NCBI GenBank assembly: GCA_033675265.1
Contig: JAUJYZ010000773.1
Coordinates: forward strand, 62,001-126,000
DNA length: 64,000 nt
Source of the DNA: Actinostola sp. cb2023
Lineage: Eukaryota > Cnidaria > Anthozoa > Actiniaria > Actinostolidae
Direction: 5' to 3'
Shown piece after piece: positions 27,384 to 40,255 of the stretch (positions within the stretch are counted from its first letter, which is position 1; every line of letters starts with the position of its first letter). The position numbers were made by a program, and so were the translations under genes. The notes under the pieces were generated by a model, which had not been told where the DNA came from, ran no database searches, and was given only the letters and a program-made list of their open reading frames with translations.

Positions 27384-28508
27384 CTATGAATTAAGATACT
27401 GATTACGGGTTTCATCTCCAGGTGCAATAACAATAATAGATGGAGTGACTTTGTTAGTTTTCCCACGTAGCGAAGTACATGTAGTCATGAGTTGATCACA
27501 ATACCTCTGAAGTTGTAATTTGATGGTTCGATTCAGATATCCATATATATAAGGGTTGATCATGACGTTCAAGTAGTATAAAAATGATGATATCTCAATA
27601 GCTTGAATACTTCTTAGTTCGCCCGCAGATGCTGTCCATAAGCTCAGGACAATATATGGCGTCCATGATAAAAACAATGCGCCAACAACGAAGCTCAAAG
27701 TCAGCGCTGTCTTGACTTCAGACTTGAAAGCTGAGTGAGGCTTCCGTAGACAGAACTGACCAGACACATCGTTGATTTTACCGACTTGCGTGTCAATTTG
27801 AACACACGCCTGAGAATTTTCTCTAAAATTCATTGCTTCTACCTCGCGCCGTATTTGCTTGGAATGATGTCTTGATACTCTAAAGATACTATAATAAAGA
27901 TATGATATGATGAAGAGAGGTATAAAATAGATGGTGCATAACTTGAAATAGTTGAAGCCTGTGAATGTGATGTAGTTTGTATCACAGAGCCAGAGACCAG
28001 GGATGAAAGTATACTTGACCCATCCAAAGAACGGGTAACTGGCAGACAGAATAGAGTAGACCCAGATACAGACTATAGCGATAGCCGTTCTAGTCCCAGT
28101 AACACGCGACTTGTAGCGAAGAGGAAGGACTATAGCCAAGTATCTATCAAAGCTGACAGCGAGTACCGTCAGCACGGATGCATAGCTTAACACGTTCTGT
28201 AGAAATCCAACCACGACACAACTAGCCTCATTGAATACACTAAGCCTGCTAAGAATGCCGGGTATTCGCAAAGGAAGCAGTGTTAATGCCGCCATTATGT
28301 CAATCACAGCCAGATTAACCAATAGGAATCCAGTAGGGCAATGAAGGCGTCGTACTCGAAGAATGACATAAAATATTGAAACGTTACCCAGTAAGGACAG
28401 CGTCATCACAATTGCTATGAGTAGTACTTGGACAATGTCAGCGGGATTTGCCATTTGATCATGCGCATTAACCTTGGTATCATTTCTTATCCATAGTATG
28501 GTTGACAC
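27384..28508 (-). CDS. Class A (rhodopsin-like) G-protein-coupled receptor, orphan
   Basis: An intronless frame of 374 residues with all seven membrane segments. Diagnostic residues: GN in TM1 (41-42), NLAVID in TM2 (65-70), Cys97 at the top of TM3, DRY at 121-123, Trp150 in TM4, Cys175 in loop 2 (likely disulphide to Cys97), Pro197 in TM5, SWTP at 281-284 (family consensus CWxP) and NPYIY at 318-322 in TM7. Asn9 (NDT) is a possible glycosylation site. Loop 3 is about 55 residues and basic at its start. PFFGW near the end of TM4 recalls opsin and adenosine-type receptors, but there is no retinal lysine at the expected TM7 position, so an opsin is unlikely. Ligand unknown. It should act at the plasma membrane through heterotrimeric G proteins. 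The minisatellite at 25.6-27.2 kb lies immediately 3'. Confidence 0.93.
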   Translation of the reverse strand: MSTILWIRNDTKVNAHDQMANPADIVQVLLIAIVMTLSLLGNVSIFYVILRVRRLHCPTGFLLVNLAVIDIMAALTLLPLRIPGILSRLSVFNEASCVVVGFLQNVLSYASVLTVLAVSFDRYLAIVLPLRYKSRVTGTRTAIAIVCIWVYSILSASYPFFGWVKYTFIPGLWLCDTNYITFTGFNYFKLCTIYFIPLFIISYLYYSIFRVSRHHSKQIRREVEAMNFRENSQACVQIDTQVGKINDVSGQFCLRKPHSAFKSEVKTALTLSFVVGALFLSWTPYIVLSLWTASAGELRSIQAIEISSFLYYLNVMINPYIYGYLNRTIKLQLQRYCDQLMTTCTSLRGKTNKVTPSIIVIAPGDETRNQYLNS

Positions 28509-28509
28509 T

Positions 28510-29770
28510 CAATGGCGGTCTTTCTGCAATAAATGAACGAGAATTAAGAATGAGCTGCAAAGTCATGTTTCGTAAACTATTCTTTCTAGCGGGGTTTGTT
28601 AAAAATAAAAAATATCATTAATAATTGAATTTACATACCCTGCAAGTATTTACAGCACACTATGTAATCCGGCCGGTATTTTGACATTTTCTAACCTCAT
28701 GGAAAGGTTCATTACAATTCACTAGTTTATTATACACTTTATAATATGACTTTCCAGCCAATCAGAGTGGACATATACTTAAAGTACGGTAAATGAATAC
28801 GTCGCGGTCATTCAAAAATGTCTACTCGATACTTCTACTCAGTAGGAATTACCATTATCTATCTATCGTAATCTAATACAACAACGCCTTTCAATATCGA
28901 GTCTTTCGATCGAGTTTTTTTATAAATAAATTTTCAGTTGTCTATTGCATCGAATATGTCGAAAGTACTGCAGGAACTGAATGGTAAAAGCTGCGCATTG
29001 ATTCACTCAGTTGTTAATATAACGTGAATAGCATGAAAAAGACGATAAATCTTTCTTGGTTTCAATCTGGTTTTCGGTTTTCACCAGCGTTTCTCAGTTC
29101 AAAGAAAGCATGGTATGATACAGTCGTTACTTACTTCTACTTGTACCGTGTACAATAAGGGACAGCTAGTCTTCGGCGCCTACAAACGATGCAGATGCTC
29201 TCTGACTAGCTTCGTCGTATGAATTAAAATGTTGCTAAGGTCTAATAGATAATTCAATGTAGTCCACTTTACGACCAAATATACCACGGAGTAGATTCCG
29301 GTTGATAATTGCGTTTATAAAGCCGCGGCCCGCCAATGTTTCCAATCGCGCATCATTTGAGTTTGGTATTTTTTTTAAACAAAAGCTGTCATTGAATTAT
29401 ACAAAGCGCAGAGAAACCAGAGAAATATGACTGTCTTTTTTTTGTTGTGAATCTCAGTTGGAAAACTAATTATTTAATCACAAAGAAGCAACTCCAATGT
29501 AAGCCCTCTTAGGCGCTAAGCTGTTAGTATGGAACTCATTTCTAATCTCTGTATGTATGATGTCTTGTCCCGAACGATTAGCGTGATGACGACGGCGTTT
29601 CCCTTTATCAATAGAACACGGAAATAGCGACAGCTTCCATTTGTAGTCATGTCTTCGCTTACTAATAAAGTATGTAATGCTGCTTACGTGAGTCAATGAT
29701 AAAATCGCGGTGTGTGATATTATTATTGTACAGATAGAGAGCAAAGTATGACCGCGATTTCACTCACTTT
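28510..29770. other. 5' flank of the GPCR and intergenic DNA
   Basis: No further coding exon with a plausible junction to the receptor was found. A 5'UTR exon may lie here: TTTCTGCAATAAATG is near 28520 on the plus strand. Confidence 0.45.
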
Positions 29771-29772
29771 CA

Positions 29773-30033
29773 GGTTCGATTGACCTTATTCCAGAATAGG
29801 AATACACGGAATAACATCCCTAACTCGCTGTCGCGCAGCTACTGTCCACTCTAAAATGAAACGATTCCTTGTTATATCATAATAAAGTTACAAGGAACGT
29901 TTGTAATTTTAAATGTGCTGAAATAAAAGCATCTCAATCAATCAATCTTTATTTCATAATAAATAAGTATTTACAATATTTTGTGTTTATTCCGTGTATT
30001 CCTATTCTGGAATAGAGTCAATCGAACGCATCC
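29773..30033. mobile_element. Foldback element, about 260 bp
   Basis: Arms GTTCGATTGACCTTATTCC (29773) and GGAATAGAGTCAATCGAAC (30011) extend inward through AGAATAGGAATACACGGAA and its complement, about 40 bp. The centre is AT-rich. Confidence 0.75.
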
Positions 30034-30589
30034 TTAGTTCTGGTGACTGCAGATGCAACTAGACATATCAGAACGAGAATCTGTAGGTGTGATGAAAGAA
30101 CAATAAATATAGTCACATTTATAACGCGCAATATCACGTATTATATTAGTGATATGGTTAACGAATGAGTGTAGTCATGTACTAAATCACGCACAATGAA
30201 TGAATATGATTAAGCTATAGTTAATACTCTAATCATTATCGCCTCACTATAGGAATGGTCTGTCTGTCTATCACTTGGCTTCGATCAGTCTCTTTGGCAC
30301 GTTAATAGTTTCACGTTATACTAGAAGATAGGAGAATGAGATGTCCTATCCAATGCTTCTCTTATGTGTTCATTCAAGTCAGCGGTCTAATGAGTGGATA
30401 TAGCCAGCTGTCCATTCAAGGGGGTAAAACAAAGTTTGCTTTATTTGAGCAGTTGGTGTTTGATGTTAATTTTCACTGCTTTCTCAGGTTTTAATGGATC
30501 CAGTTAACAGACGAATGCTACCGAAGTGAAAACTGACTTTCCGGCTAAACCCACTGCACGAAGGCGTTGATATTAAAGTGCCTATCACC

Positions 30590-30955
30590 CCTGTGAGATT
30601 GTTTTTAAAATCTATTCAATATAAGCTGAATAGTTGGTGGGTTCAGTATTTTGTGATTTGAACCTTGCGTTTATGATCGAGTTATAGAGGTTTGAAATCT
30701 CAATATGCAAATGATGACGTCTACTAAGGAATTTGCCATAACTTATTTAGACTTTTTCAAGAAGAACTTATTTTTTTAAATGGGCAAAAAAGTCATAAAA
30801 TCATTTATAAAGACTGTGAAAATATTCTGTAAGTTTTCAAATGTCAATAATCAGCACAAGGGCGTTTTTGTATAATAAATGAAGCCTTAGTAGACGTCAT
30901 CAAATTTGCATATTGAGATTTCAAACCTCTATAACTCATAAACGCAGGTTTAGAA
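30590..30955. mobile_element. Foldback MITE, family shared with 37095-37567
   Basis: Inverted arms carry GTTATAGAGGTTTGAAATC, CTCAATATGCAAATGATGA and GACGTCTACTAAGG and their complements around a centre of about 120 bp. The left side adds ATTAAAGTGCCTATCACC, matching the second copy. Confidence 0.75.
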
Positions 30956-31067
30956 TGTAGGGCTAAACTACTCACCTGACCAAAGCTGACTGTGGGTCAG
31001 TTGAAATGATTCTATTTCAGTTTTGTGCAGGTAATCAGTATAAAAAACTTTATGAACCAAATTATCA

Positions 31068-31185
31068 GGTTTACAGCGATTTGCAAAAAATCTGTAAAAA
31101 TCAATATATCGGGTGCATTGTGGGTAATTTTCATCATAAAATGGCTGAATAAGCCCTCTGAAGTTCAATTTTTTTCAACTGTTTT
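31068..31185. mobile_element. Truncated CAGCGATTTGCAAA MITE
   Basis: Left terminus TACAGCGATTTGCAAAAAAT, then TATATCGGGTGCATTGTGGG and CATAAAATGGCTGAATAAGCCC, the inverse of the interior of 21766-22033. The right terminus is missing. Confidence 0.7.
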
Positions 31186-31261
31186 TCTGACTTCGTCTTC
31201 GTCTCGGTGAATATTCACCGATAATCACTTCGCCTTCGGCGAATAATTGTGTCAATATACA

Positions 31262-32335
31262 GCCTTAGAATGACCATTCTCCTATCTCCTATCACCTTTC
31301 TCTCTGGCAACCTTAGAATGACCATTCGATCTCCTATCTTCTATCACCTTTCTCTCTGGCAACCTTAGAATGACCATTCGATCTCCTATCTTCTATCACC
31401 TTTCTCTCTGGCAACCTTAGAATGACCATTCGATCTCCTATCTCCTATCACCTTTCTCTCTGGCAACCTTAGAATGACCATTCTCCTATCTTCTATCACC
31501 TTTCTCTCTGGCAACCTTAGAATGACTATTCGATCTCCTATCTCCTATCACCTTATTTCTTTCTGGCAACCTTAGAATGACTATTCGATCTCCTATCTCC
31601 TATCACCTTATTTCTCTCTGGCAACCTTAGAATGACCATTCGATCTCCTATCTTCTATCACCTTTCTCTCTGGCAACCTTAGAATGACCATTCGATCTCC
31701 TATCTTCTATCACCTTTCTCTCTGGCAACCTTAGAATGACCATTCGATCTCCTATCTCCTATCACCTTTCTCTCTGGCAACCTTAGAATGACCATTCTCC
31801 TATCTTCTATCACCTTTCTCTCTGGCAACCTTAGAATGACTATTCGATCTCCTATCTCCTATCACCTTATTTCTTTCTGGCAACCTTAGAATGACTATTC
31901 GATCTCCTATCTCCTATCACCTTATTTCTCTCTGGCAACCTTAGAATGACCATTCGATCTCCTATCTTCTATCACCTTTCTCTCTGGCAACCTTAGAATG
32001 ACTATTCGATCTCCTATCTCCTATCACCTTATTTCTTTCTGGCAACCTTAGAATGACTATTCGATCTCCTATCTCCTATCACCTTATTTCTTTCTGGCAA
32101 CCTTAGAATGACTATTCGATCTCCTATCTCCTATCACCTTTCTCTCTGGCAACCTTAGAATGACCATTCTCCTATCTCCTATCACCTTTCTCTCTGGCAA
32201 CCTTAGAATGACCATTCGATCTCCTATCCGGGCCTGTCACCTTTCTCTCTGACAACCTTAGAATGACCTTTCGATCTCCTATCTCCTATCACCTTTCTCT
32301 CTGGCAACCTTAGAATGACCATTCTCCTATCACCT
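31262..32335. repeat. 52-bp minisatellite with six-unit higher-order structure
   Basis: About 20 units of GGCAACCTTAGAATGACC, ATTCGATCTCCTATC and TTCTATCACCTTTCTCTCT. Variants (CC/CT before ATTC, loss of GAT, TTATTTCTTTC insert) recur in the same order in units 1-6 (from 31323) and 7-12 (from 31637). Confidence 0.95.
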
Positions 32336-32383
32336 TAGTAGTAGTTGTTGTGGTAGCAGCAGCAGTAGTAGGAGTAGTAGAAG

Positions 32384-32456
32384 AAGAAAAGAATGAAGAA
32401 GAAAAGAATGAAGAAGAAAAGAATGAAGAAGAAAAGAATGAAGAAGAAAAGAGAGG
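32384..32456. repeat. 15-bp purine-rich repeat
   Basis: About five copies of AAGAAGAAAAGAATG, preceded by a degenerate GTAGTAG-type tract (32335-32384). Confidence 0.9.
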
Positions 32457-32549
32457 AGAGGAGAACTGCTATATATTTTACCTTCACCAGAACTGACAGT
32501 CAAGTCGTAGATGTGGACTGTGTACTAATAACGGTGAGAAACATTCTCG

Positions 32550-32613
32550 TCCCCAGACCCTTCTCAGCTTTCTTTCTTTCGTTAGAAAGCTGAGAAGGGT
32601 CTGGGGACGAAAA
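32550..32613. repeat. Perfect-arm hairpin
   Basis: Arms CGTCCCCAGACCCTTCTC and AGCTTTCT against their complements, with a loop of about 8 bases (TTCTTTCG region). Confidence 0.85.
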
Positions 32614-32866
32614 TGCGGTGAGAAACTCATTTGTATCGTTAGCCAGAGGTTCCTGACGCATTCAATTAGTATGTGACAATACTTGCTAAATATACAAACT
32701 ATTAGCTTGTTTTCTATTAAGAATTATTAAGTATGTCATTAAACCTATTTAAAAATAGTGTCCCGAGGGTAAATCTTCACGTCCAAGTATACCCCCTGTA
32801 GCGAGATTTCATTATTATAGATCTTACTAACCAATTAAATATTTGTAACAACTGGTTCACGCTAGC

Positions 32867-33117
32867 GTCGGAGTCGGAGTCGGAGTCGGAGTCGGAGTCG
32901 GAGTCGGAGTCGGAGTCGGAGTCGGAGTCGGAGTCGGAGTCGGAGTCGGAGTCGGAGTCGGAGTCGGAGTCGGAGTCGGAGTCGGAGTCGGAGTCGGAGT
33001 CGGAGTCGGAGTCGGAGTCGGAGTCGGAGTCGGCGTCGGCGTCGGCATCGGCATCGGCATCGGCATCGGCATCGGCATCGGCATCGGCATCGGCATCGGC
33101 ATCGGCATCGGCATCGG
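32867..33117. repeat. Two-phase hexanucleotide array (GGAGTC)n then (GGCATC)n
   Basis: About 27 copies of GGAGTC pass through two GGCGTC units into about 13 copies of GGCATC. On the minus strand it reads as Pro-Thr then Pro-Met repeats with no stop. It has no exon context. Confidence 0.97.
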
Positions 33118-33394
33118 TAGAGGAGCTTATGACCGGTCTGAACTAATAATCGGAGTCGGATCGGAAGTAGAAGGGCGACGTAAAGAGAAGGCGAGGTAAT
33201 AGCCGGTCTTTTTCTACACTAGACATCATGTCTCTACGACTCTAATTATACACAGTTATAGACACGACTTGGACTAATTGTGTTCTAGGTTGCTAAGAAA
33301 CACTTGACTCTCGCTGAGTCTCGAGTGGCGAGAAAAGAATTTTTTTTTTTTGTGATTCAAATAAATTTCGCATGAACTTGTTTTTTTCTAGAGA

Positions 33395-34060
33395 CACAAG
33401 TACAAGTACAAGAAACACAAGCGCAAGAGGCGCTTTTTTGCTGTAAAGAACGCTTGACGCAAGCACAATCACAATATCACAAGAGGCGCTTTTTTGCTGT
33501 AAGAAAAGCTTGGCATAAGCACAAGCACAAGAGGCACTTTGTCACTATAAAAACAGTTTGACGCTAGCACGAGCACAAGAGGCGCTATATCACTATAACG
33601 GGCCGAAACAACTCGACGCAAGCATAAGCACAAGCACAAGAGGCGCTATATCACTATAAAACAGCTCGACGCAAGCACAAGCACAAGCACAAGAGGCACT
33701 TTGTCACTATAAAAACAGTTTGACGCTAGCACAAGCACAAGAGTCGCTATATCACTATAAAACAGCTCGACGCAAGCATAAGCACAAGCACAAGAGGCAC
33801 TTTGTCACTATAAAAACAGTTTGACGCTAGCACAAGCACAAGAGTCGCTATATCACTATAAAACAGCTCGACGCAAGCATAAGCACAAGCACAAGAGGCA
33901 CTTTGTCACTATATAAACAGTTTGACGCTAGCACAAGCACAAGAGGCGCTATATCATTATAAAACAGCTCGACGCAAGCATAAGCACAAGAGGTGATTTA
34001 TCACTATAAAAATAGCTCGACGCCAACACAAGCAAGCGATATAAGGTATTTCACCTGGTT
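33395..34060. repeat. Minisatellite, alternating units of about 50-60 bp
   Basis: Units share GACGCAAGCACAAGCACAAG. Two forms alternate: AGGCACTTTGTCACTATAA and AGGCGCTATATCACTATAA. About 11 units; the left end is more diverged (AGGCGCTTTTTTGCTGTAA). Confidence 0.92.
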
Positions 34061-35490
34061 TTCTGGTGACGCAAGCACATCATATGTGCAGTATATGTTC
34101 AGTATAAAGCGGTTCAATTCACTGGGAATATAATCGAGGTTCAACTGCAATAATTAATAATATCCGGTGTTTACAGAATAAAATATTTTATTTACACAAG
34201 AGCAGGTGCGCTCTCATCGAAGCAGAATTTTAATGACCAGCTTTGCACGCGACAGTCAGTCAGTAACATTAATGTTCTACCCAGACCTTATACCAACATC
34301 GAAGGGGTTTGAATAATAAATCCACATAAAACTAGTTCATCGGTAAGATAACGAAAACAGCAAATAATGATCAGAATGAGAAGTTGTGTATATCGATTAC
34401 TGGAAAGTGCATGAGACGCACAAATGTCCTTCATTTCCTATTCTACAGCTTACATTCATTCGTTTTGTAATTAGAAAAGCTGATTTTAACTATAAAATTC
34501 ATAGTGCTACAACGCTAGTTTTCGCATCTTGTTATTAATCATAAATAAGAAAGATGACATGAATGAATAATTGATATGTAAAGGCGCAGCACATGAGATG
34601 TTATTATTATTTTTTAAGATTTTGTTTTTTGTTACAATTAGTTGTGTTGATTGTGTTGTTTACAAAGTTGAAATGCTAAGCCGAGTACAACACTTACTGT
34701 GGCGATAACACAATGATGTAAGGGATGCTATTGAAAGAAGACGATTGTTGTACTTAAACGATTAATGCTTGCTGTTTCTAAACACGACAAACACAAAAAA
34801 CAGGTTGGAGTAATAACCTCGTGAACTCACCAACAATTTGCTTGCAGTTTTTTATTCTTAAATTCAACGCTCGAAGATGCATTGATTTGTTCACTGATAA
34901 TTCAATATGTTTTCGTGTTGTTTTTACTTACTGAATTCAGTATCAATTAAAATGATCGTTTGCTTCACTTCTTACCTTGTGATTTATTTAATGCTCTTTA
35001 TTCGTTCCAGTTACTGAAGAAAAGAGAAATATAGCATAAGTACAAGCCGCTCCGAATCGCTACTTCATCTTGTTGCTGCCAGCACACTCACTCGTCATCA
35101 GGCCTAAAAACAATCTTAAAACTGTTTTCCATTTAGAATATTTCTCGTACCAATTACTGTACAACAGAAAATAATGTCCAACAGTTTTCCACAAAGGCTT
35201 CCGGCTAGCTTGCTTTTGGATTGAGAAAACCTTAATGGCTTGAAGATGCTAAGGTTATTAGTGGATTTCTTGGTAAAGGCGGCGGAATTGCGCTGACTGT
35301 TCTTCCGACGTTTTTGTAGTTGTGAAACCCTACAGTGTCAGGTTAGTAGGTTGAGATACTTGAATATCACATCATGACACGATAACATCTATAATACATG
35401 AATATTAAACAACAGCTAAAGTTGGAGTACCCAATTAATTAACTAAAAACAATGGTAAATGAAAGCGGGGAAAAACAAGCAACCAGGTCA
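34061..35490. other. Intergenic, no gene seen
   Basis: AT-rich, without arrays or recognisable exons. Confidence 0.55.
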
Positions 35491-35492
35491 TA

Positions 35493-35666
35493 GACCAATT
35501 CGGCTAACGCAATGTTTATACCCCAATTCAAAACCTTTGGGAATAAGAGCTTTTTGTTCCAAACATTTCCATGTCAATGCTCTATTGAAATCGTAATACA
35601 ACAGACAAAGAACCGTATTCCCAAAAGATCTGAATTGGGTACAACATTGCGTTAGCCGATTTGGTC
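35493..35666. mobile_element. MITE with TA duplication
   Basis: 174 bp, inverted ends GACCAATTCGGCTAACGCAA and TTGCGTTAGCCGATTTGGTC, flanked by TA at 35491-35492 and 35667-35668. It abuts the CAAA array. Confidence 0.82.
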
Positions 35667-35683
35667 TATTGAGGTAATGATGT

Positions 35684-36172
35684 AAACAAACAAACAAAAA
35701 CAAACAAACAAACAAACAAATAAACAAGCAAACAAACAAACAAACAAACAAACAAACACACAAACAAACACACAGACAGACAGACAAACACACAAACAAA
35801 CAAGTAAACAAACACACAAACAAACAAACACACAGATAGACAAACACACAAACAAACAAGTAAACAAACACACAAACAAACAAACACACAAACAAACAGA
35901 CAGACAAACAAACAAACAACCAGACAGACAAACACACAAACAAACAAGTAAACAAACAAACAAACAAACAGACAAACAGACAAACACACAAACAAACCAA
36001 AACAAACAAGTAAACAAGCACACAAGCAAACACACAAACCAAACCAAACCAAACAAATTACAAACAAACAAATAAACAAACACACAAACACACCAGTAAA
36101 CAAACAAACAAACAAACATACAAACAGACAGACAAACACACAAACAAACAAGTAAACAAACACACAAACACT
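35684..36172. repeat. (CAAA)n-type tetranucleotide array
   Basis: About 490 bp of ACAA/ACAC/ACAG tetranucleotides. Minus-strand frames give long Cys/Leu/Val/Phe-rich peptides that look membrane-like but only reflect the repeat. Confidence 0.96.
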
Positions 36173-36705
36173 TGAGAAGTAGCAAAAGCCGTGTACGAAG
36201 TACAAGCAGACAAACGAACAAACAAACAAGTAAGCAAACATACAATAAAGAAAACGTACCGAAACAGACAAATAGCATCGGATATTAAAATGAATGATGA
36301 ACAGATGGATGGATTGATGAATCGATTGATTACAGTATTTTTAATTGATGGACATATGGATGCATCCGTTAGATAAGGATAATGCGTGGGTGGACGAATG
36401 GAAAAAATCAAGAGGAGGGAAAGAGTGAAAGAACAAACATACATTTAGCCGGCGGCGGTTTCTCCACTGCCGTTGAACTACTCGATACAGGTCTCGATAT
36501 CTTTCTAACTGATTACATCTCATAACACACCAGTACTATAATCTCACGTTCCTGCCAGTTTGAATGAGACAAGCACATTTCGTCATCGCGTTTGTTTTGT
36601 GTTGACAATGCTCCCCGGAACGAAAAGCTGAGAGTCTGAAGCCGGGCAGGCTATAGTGGTGGATATTATATCTTCAACTACTCACGAAATAATTGCTTTA
36701 GTATA

Positions 36706-36986
36706 TAGCTAATTGCATAATCGTTGTCGGGTTGAAAATCATGAAAGCTATGACCAAAAGGAATTCTGGTAAATTAAAACTCTCAAATAACACCGTCAAA
36801 TCATCGACCTTTTTATCCAGACTTGTAGGATCTTAGTTAAATAGCTCATATACCTTCAAAACTACGAGAACATTGAATATATCTGCATGTAATGTGGCTC
36901 ATGAACTGATTTTCCATCCATCCTTGCGGTCTCAGCTTCTATGATTTATGATTTTCAACCCGACAACGATTATGCAATTAGCTATA
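36706..36986. mobile_element. TATAGCTAATTGCATAATCG MITE, copy 2 (intact)
   Basis: Terminal repeats TATAGCTAATTGCATAATCG and complement on both sides. The interior is the reverse complement of copies 1 and 3, so this copy is inverted relative to them. Confidence 0.85.
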
Positions 36987-37094
36987 TACCACTTAAGTGA
37001 ATAGCCAGCCAAGTGTATAAAATGTATTTTCAAGAAGAAAAAGACACGCTCGCGAAACGCGACGCCATCTTGTTTTGCTCGGAGGTAACCCTAG

Positions 37095-37567
37095 TTTGAT
37101 TAAAGTGCTTATGAAGCTTATTTTTTTATTTTGAAAATCGATTACATATGAAGTGAATAGTGGGATGTTTCAGTGTTTTGTGATTTGAGCTTCGCATTTG
37201 CGAGTTATATAGGTTTGAAATCGTGATATGCTAATTCGGCGACGTCAAAGGAAGCATTTGCTGTAACTTATTTATATTTTTTCAAATAGCATTCTTTTCT
37301 GAAATAGAAAAAAAGTTTAACATCATTTATATAAGTTGTAGAATAACTTTTTTCCAGATTAAAAAATGTCAATGATTTGCAAAGGGGCGCTTTTGTATAA
37401 TAAATGATGCCTCCTTTGACGTCACCCAATTAGCATATCACGATTTCAAACCTTTATAACTCGCAAATGCGAAGCTCAAATCACAAAATACTGAAACATC
37501 CCACTATTCACTTCATATGATATCGATTTTCAAAATAAAAAAATAAGCTTCATAAGCACTTTAACCA
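37095..37567. mobile_element. Foldback MITE with arms of about 190 bp
   Basis: Left arm: TTAAAGTGCTTATGAAGC, TGAATAGTGGGATGTTTC, GAGTTATATAGGTTTGAAATC. The right arm (37400-37567) is its complement. Shares arm sequence and order with 30590-30955. Confidence 0.85.
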
Positions 37568-37699
37568 ATCACAGCGCACGAAAAGCACTATGACTTGTGT
37601 GGGTTTGCGTGAGATCCTGTAATCCAACGTGTTTGCCATTGTTCTACAGCCTAAGTATTATTATTATTAAAAATTTAGGAAAATGGAATATATAATAAT

Positions 37700-37990
37700 A
37701 ATAATAAACACGAGTGTGTTTTTCAGAGAGTATCAAAATTGCACGAGCCCGTAGGGCGAGTGCAATTTGAGCTCTTTGAAAAACATACGAGTGCAAATTA
37801 TTCCAAATTGAACGAGAAATCGTATGATTACCAATTAATAATATTCATGAAAAAAAAGTAATTTGCACTGCAGTGCATATTAAAGGTAATTTGCACTGCA
37901 GTGCAAATTACTTTTCAACTGCACTGCTCTAAGCCAATCAGAATCGAGTATTTTTTTCATGTATATTATAATAATAATAATAATAATAAT
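37700..37990. mobile_element. Dispersed repeat, related to 40085-40255
   Basis: Contains GAACGAGAAATCGTATGATT, ACCAATTAATAATATTCATG and AAGCCAATCAGAATCGAG, all repeated near 40140-40240. This copy additionally holds the palindrome AATTTGCACTGCAGTGCAAA. Confidence 0.7.
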
Positions 37991-38120
37991 AATAACTTTA
38001 TTCCTCAAAACAAATTACAAATAAGAGATAGAAAAATAGATAAAAATCCTTATTTACAAAATTTAAAATGATCGCTTGGATTGTTCAATAACAATTAACT
38101 AATGATATTAAAATACAAAG

Positions 38121-39420
<1,300 letters not shown>

Positions 39421-39423
39421 AGC

Positions 39424-39735
39424 CGATGCACGAGTGCTGATTTTCGAGATCAGAATACTAGAATCTTTTGACATAAAAATAACCACTGCCATCTGAAAAA
39501 GCAATTATTCATCAATATTTTTGGAAAATTTCAAAAGTATTGGATAAAATCCCGCGAAGATATCGTAAATGACATTTATAGAGTTTAGTATGGGATTTTG
39601 CCGTCATTGGATTTTATCCAATACTTTTGAACTTTTCCAAATATATTGATGAATAATTGCTTTTTCAGATGGCAGTGGTTATTTTTATGTGACAGATTCT
39701 AGTATTCTGATCTCGAAAATCAGCACTCGTGCATA
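39424..39735. mobile_element. Foldback element, about 310 bp
   Basis: Arms of about 130 bp: GCCGATGCACGAGTGCTGA and ACCACTGCCATCTGAAAAAG at left, complements at right (39602-39735), with a short centre holding CATTTATAGAGTTTAG. Confidence 0.85.
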
Positions 39736-39742
39736 AGGCGTA

Positions 39743-40027
39743 TAGAGTCATTTGCAAAAATTCTGGCCGCTGCGAAATATCAATATATCAATATATCGGG
39801 TGCATTATGGGTAATTAAATAATCGAAAATTCCCCTTAAAGCGGGCTAACGCCAGCAAAGTTGGTAGAAATATTTAGTATAATGTTTATTTTAGTCTTAG
39901 GTTTGTTGTTTGTAAGTTTTGCTTCATTTAATAAGTTAGGAAACTCAAAATAGTATTATTTAATTACCCATAATGCACCCGATATATTGATATATCGTGG
40001 CGGCCAGAATTTTTGCAAATGACTGTA
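39743..40027. mobile_element. CAGTCATTTGCAA MITE, copy 1
   Basis: Ends TAGAGTCATTTGCAAAAATT and AATTTTTGCAAATGACTGTA. The interior matches 48892-49172 (AAAGCGGGCTAACGCCAGC, TAATAAGTTAGGAAACTC). It lies next to the foldback element at 39424. Confidence 0.82.
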
Positions 40028-40084
40028 ACACTTACCTCTACTTTGAAAATTCCGGATATCATCAAAACCTCATCCAATAATTGT

Positions 40085-40255
40085 TTATTAGTAGAGGTAA
40101 TCATACGGTTTCGAGTTCAATTTGGAAATAATTTTCCAAATTGAACGAGAAATCGTATGATTACCAATTAATAATATTCATGAAAAAAAAAAGTAATTTC
40201 AACTGCACTGCTCTAAGCCAATCAGAATCGAGCATTTTTTTCATGAATATTATTA
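40085..40255. mobile_element. Dispersed repeat, second copy of the 37700-37990 family
   Basis: Shares AATTGAACGAGAAATCGTAT and CTAAGCCAATCAGAATCG, and lacks the palindromic insert found in the first copy. Ends near TTCATGAATATTATTA. Confidence 0.65.

Noticed and set aside
35488..36278. Long minus-strand frames rich in Cys, Leu, Val and Phe resembling a membrane or cysteine-rich protein
   Set aside because: They are direct translations of the CAAA-type tetranucleotide array and a flanking MITE, open in several frames at once, with no gene context.
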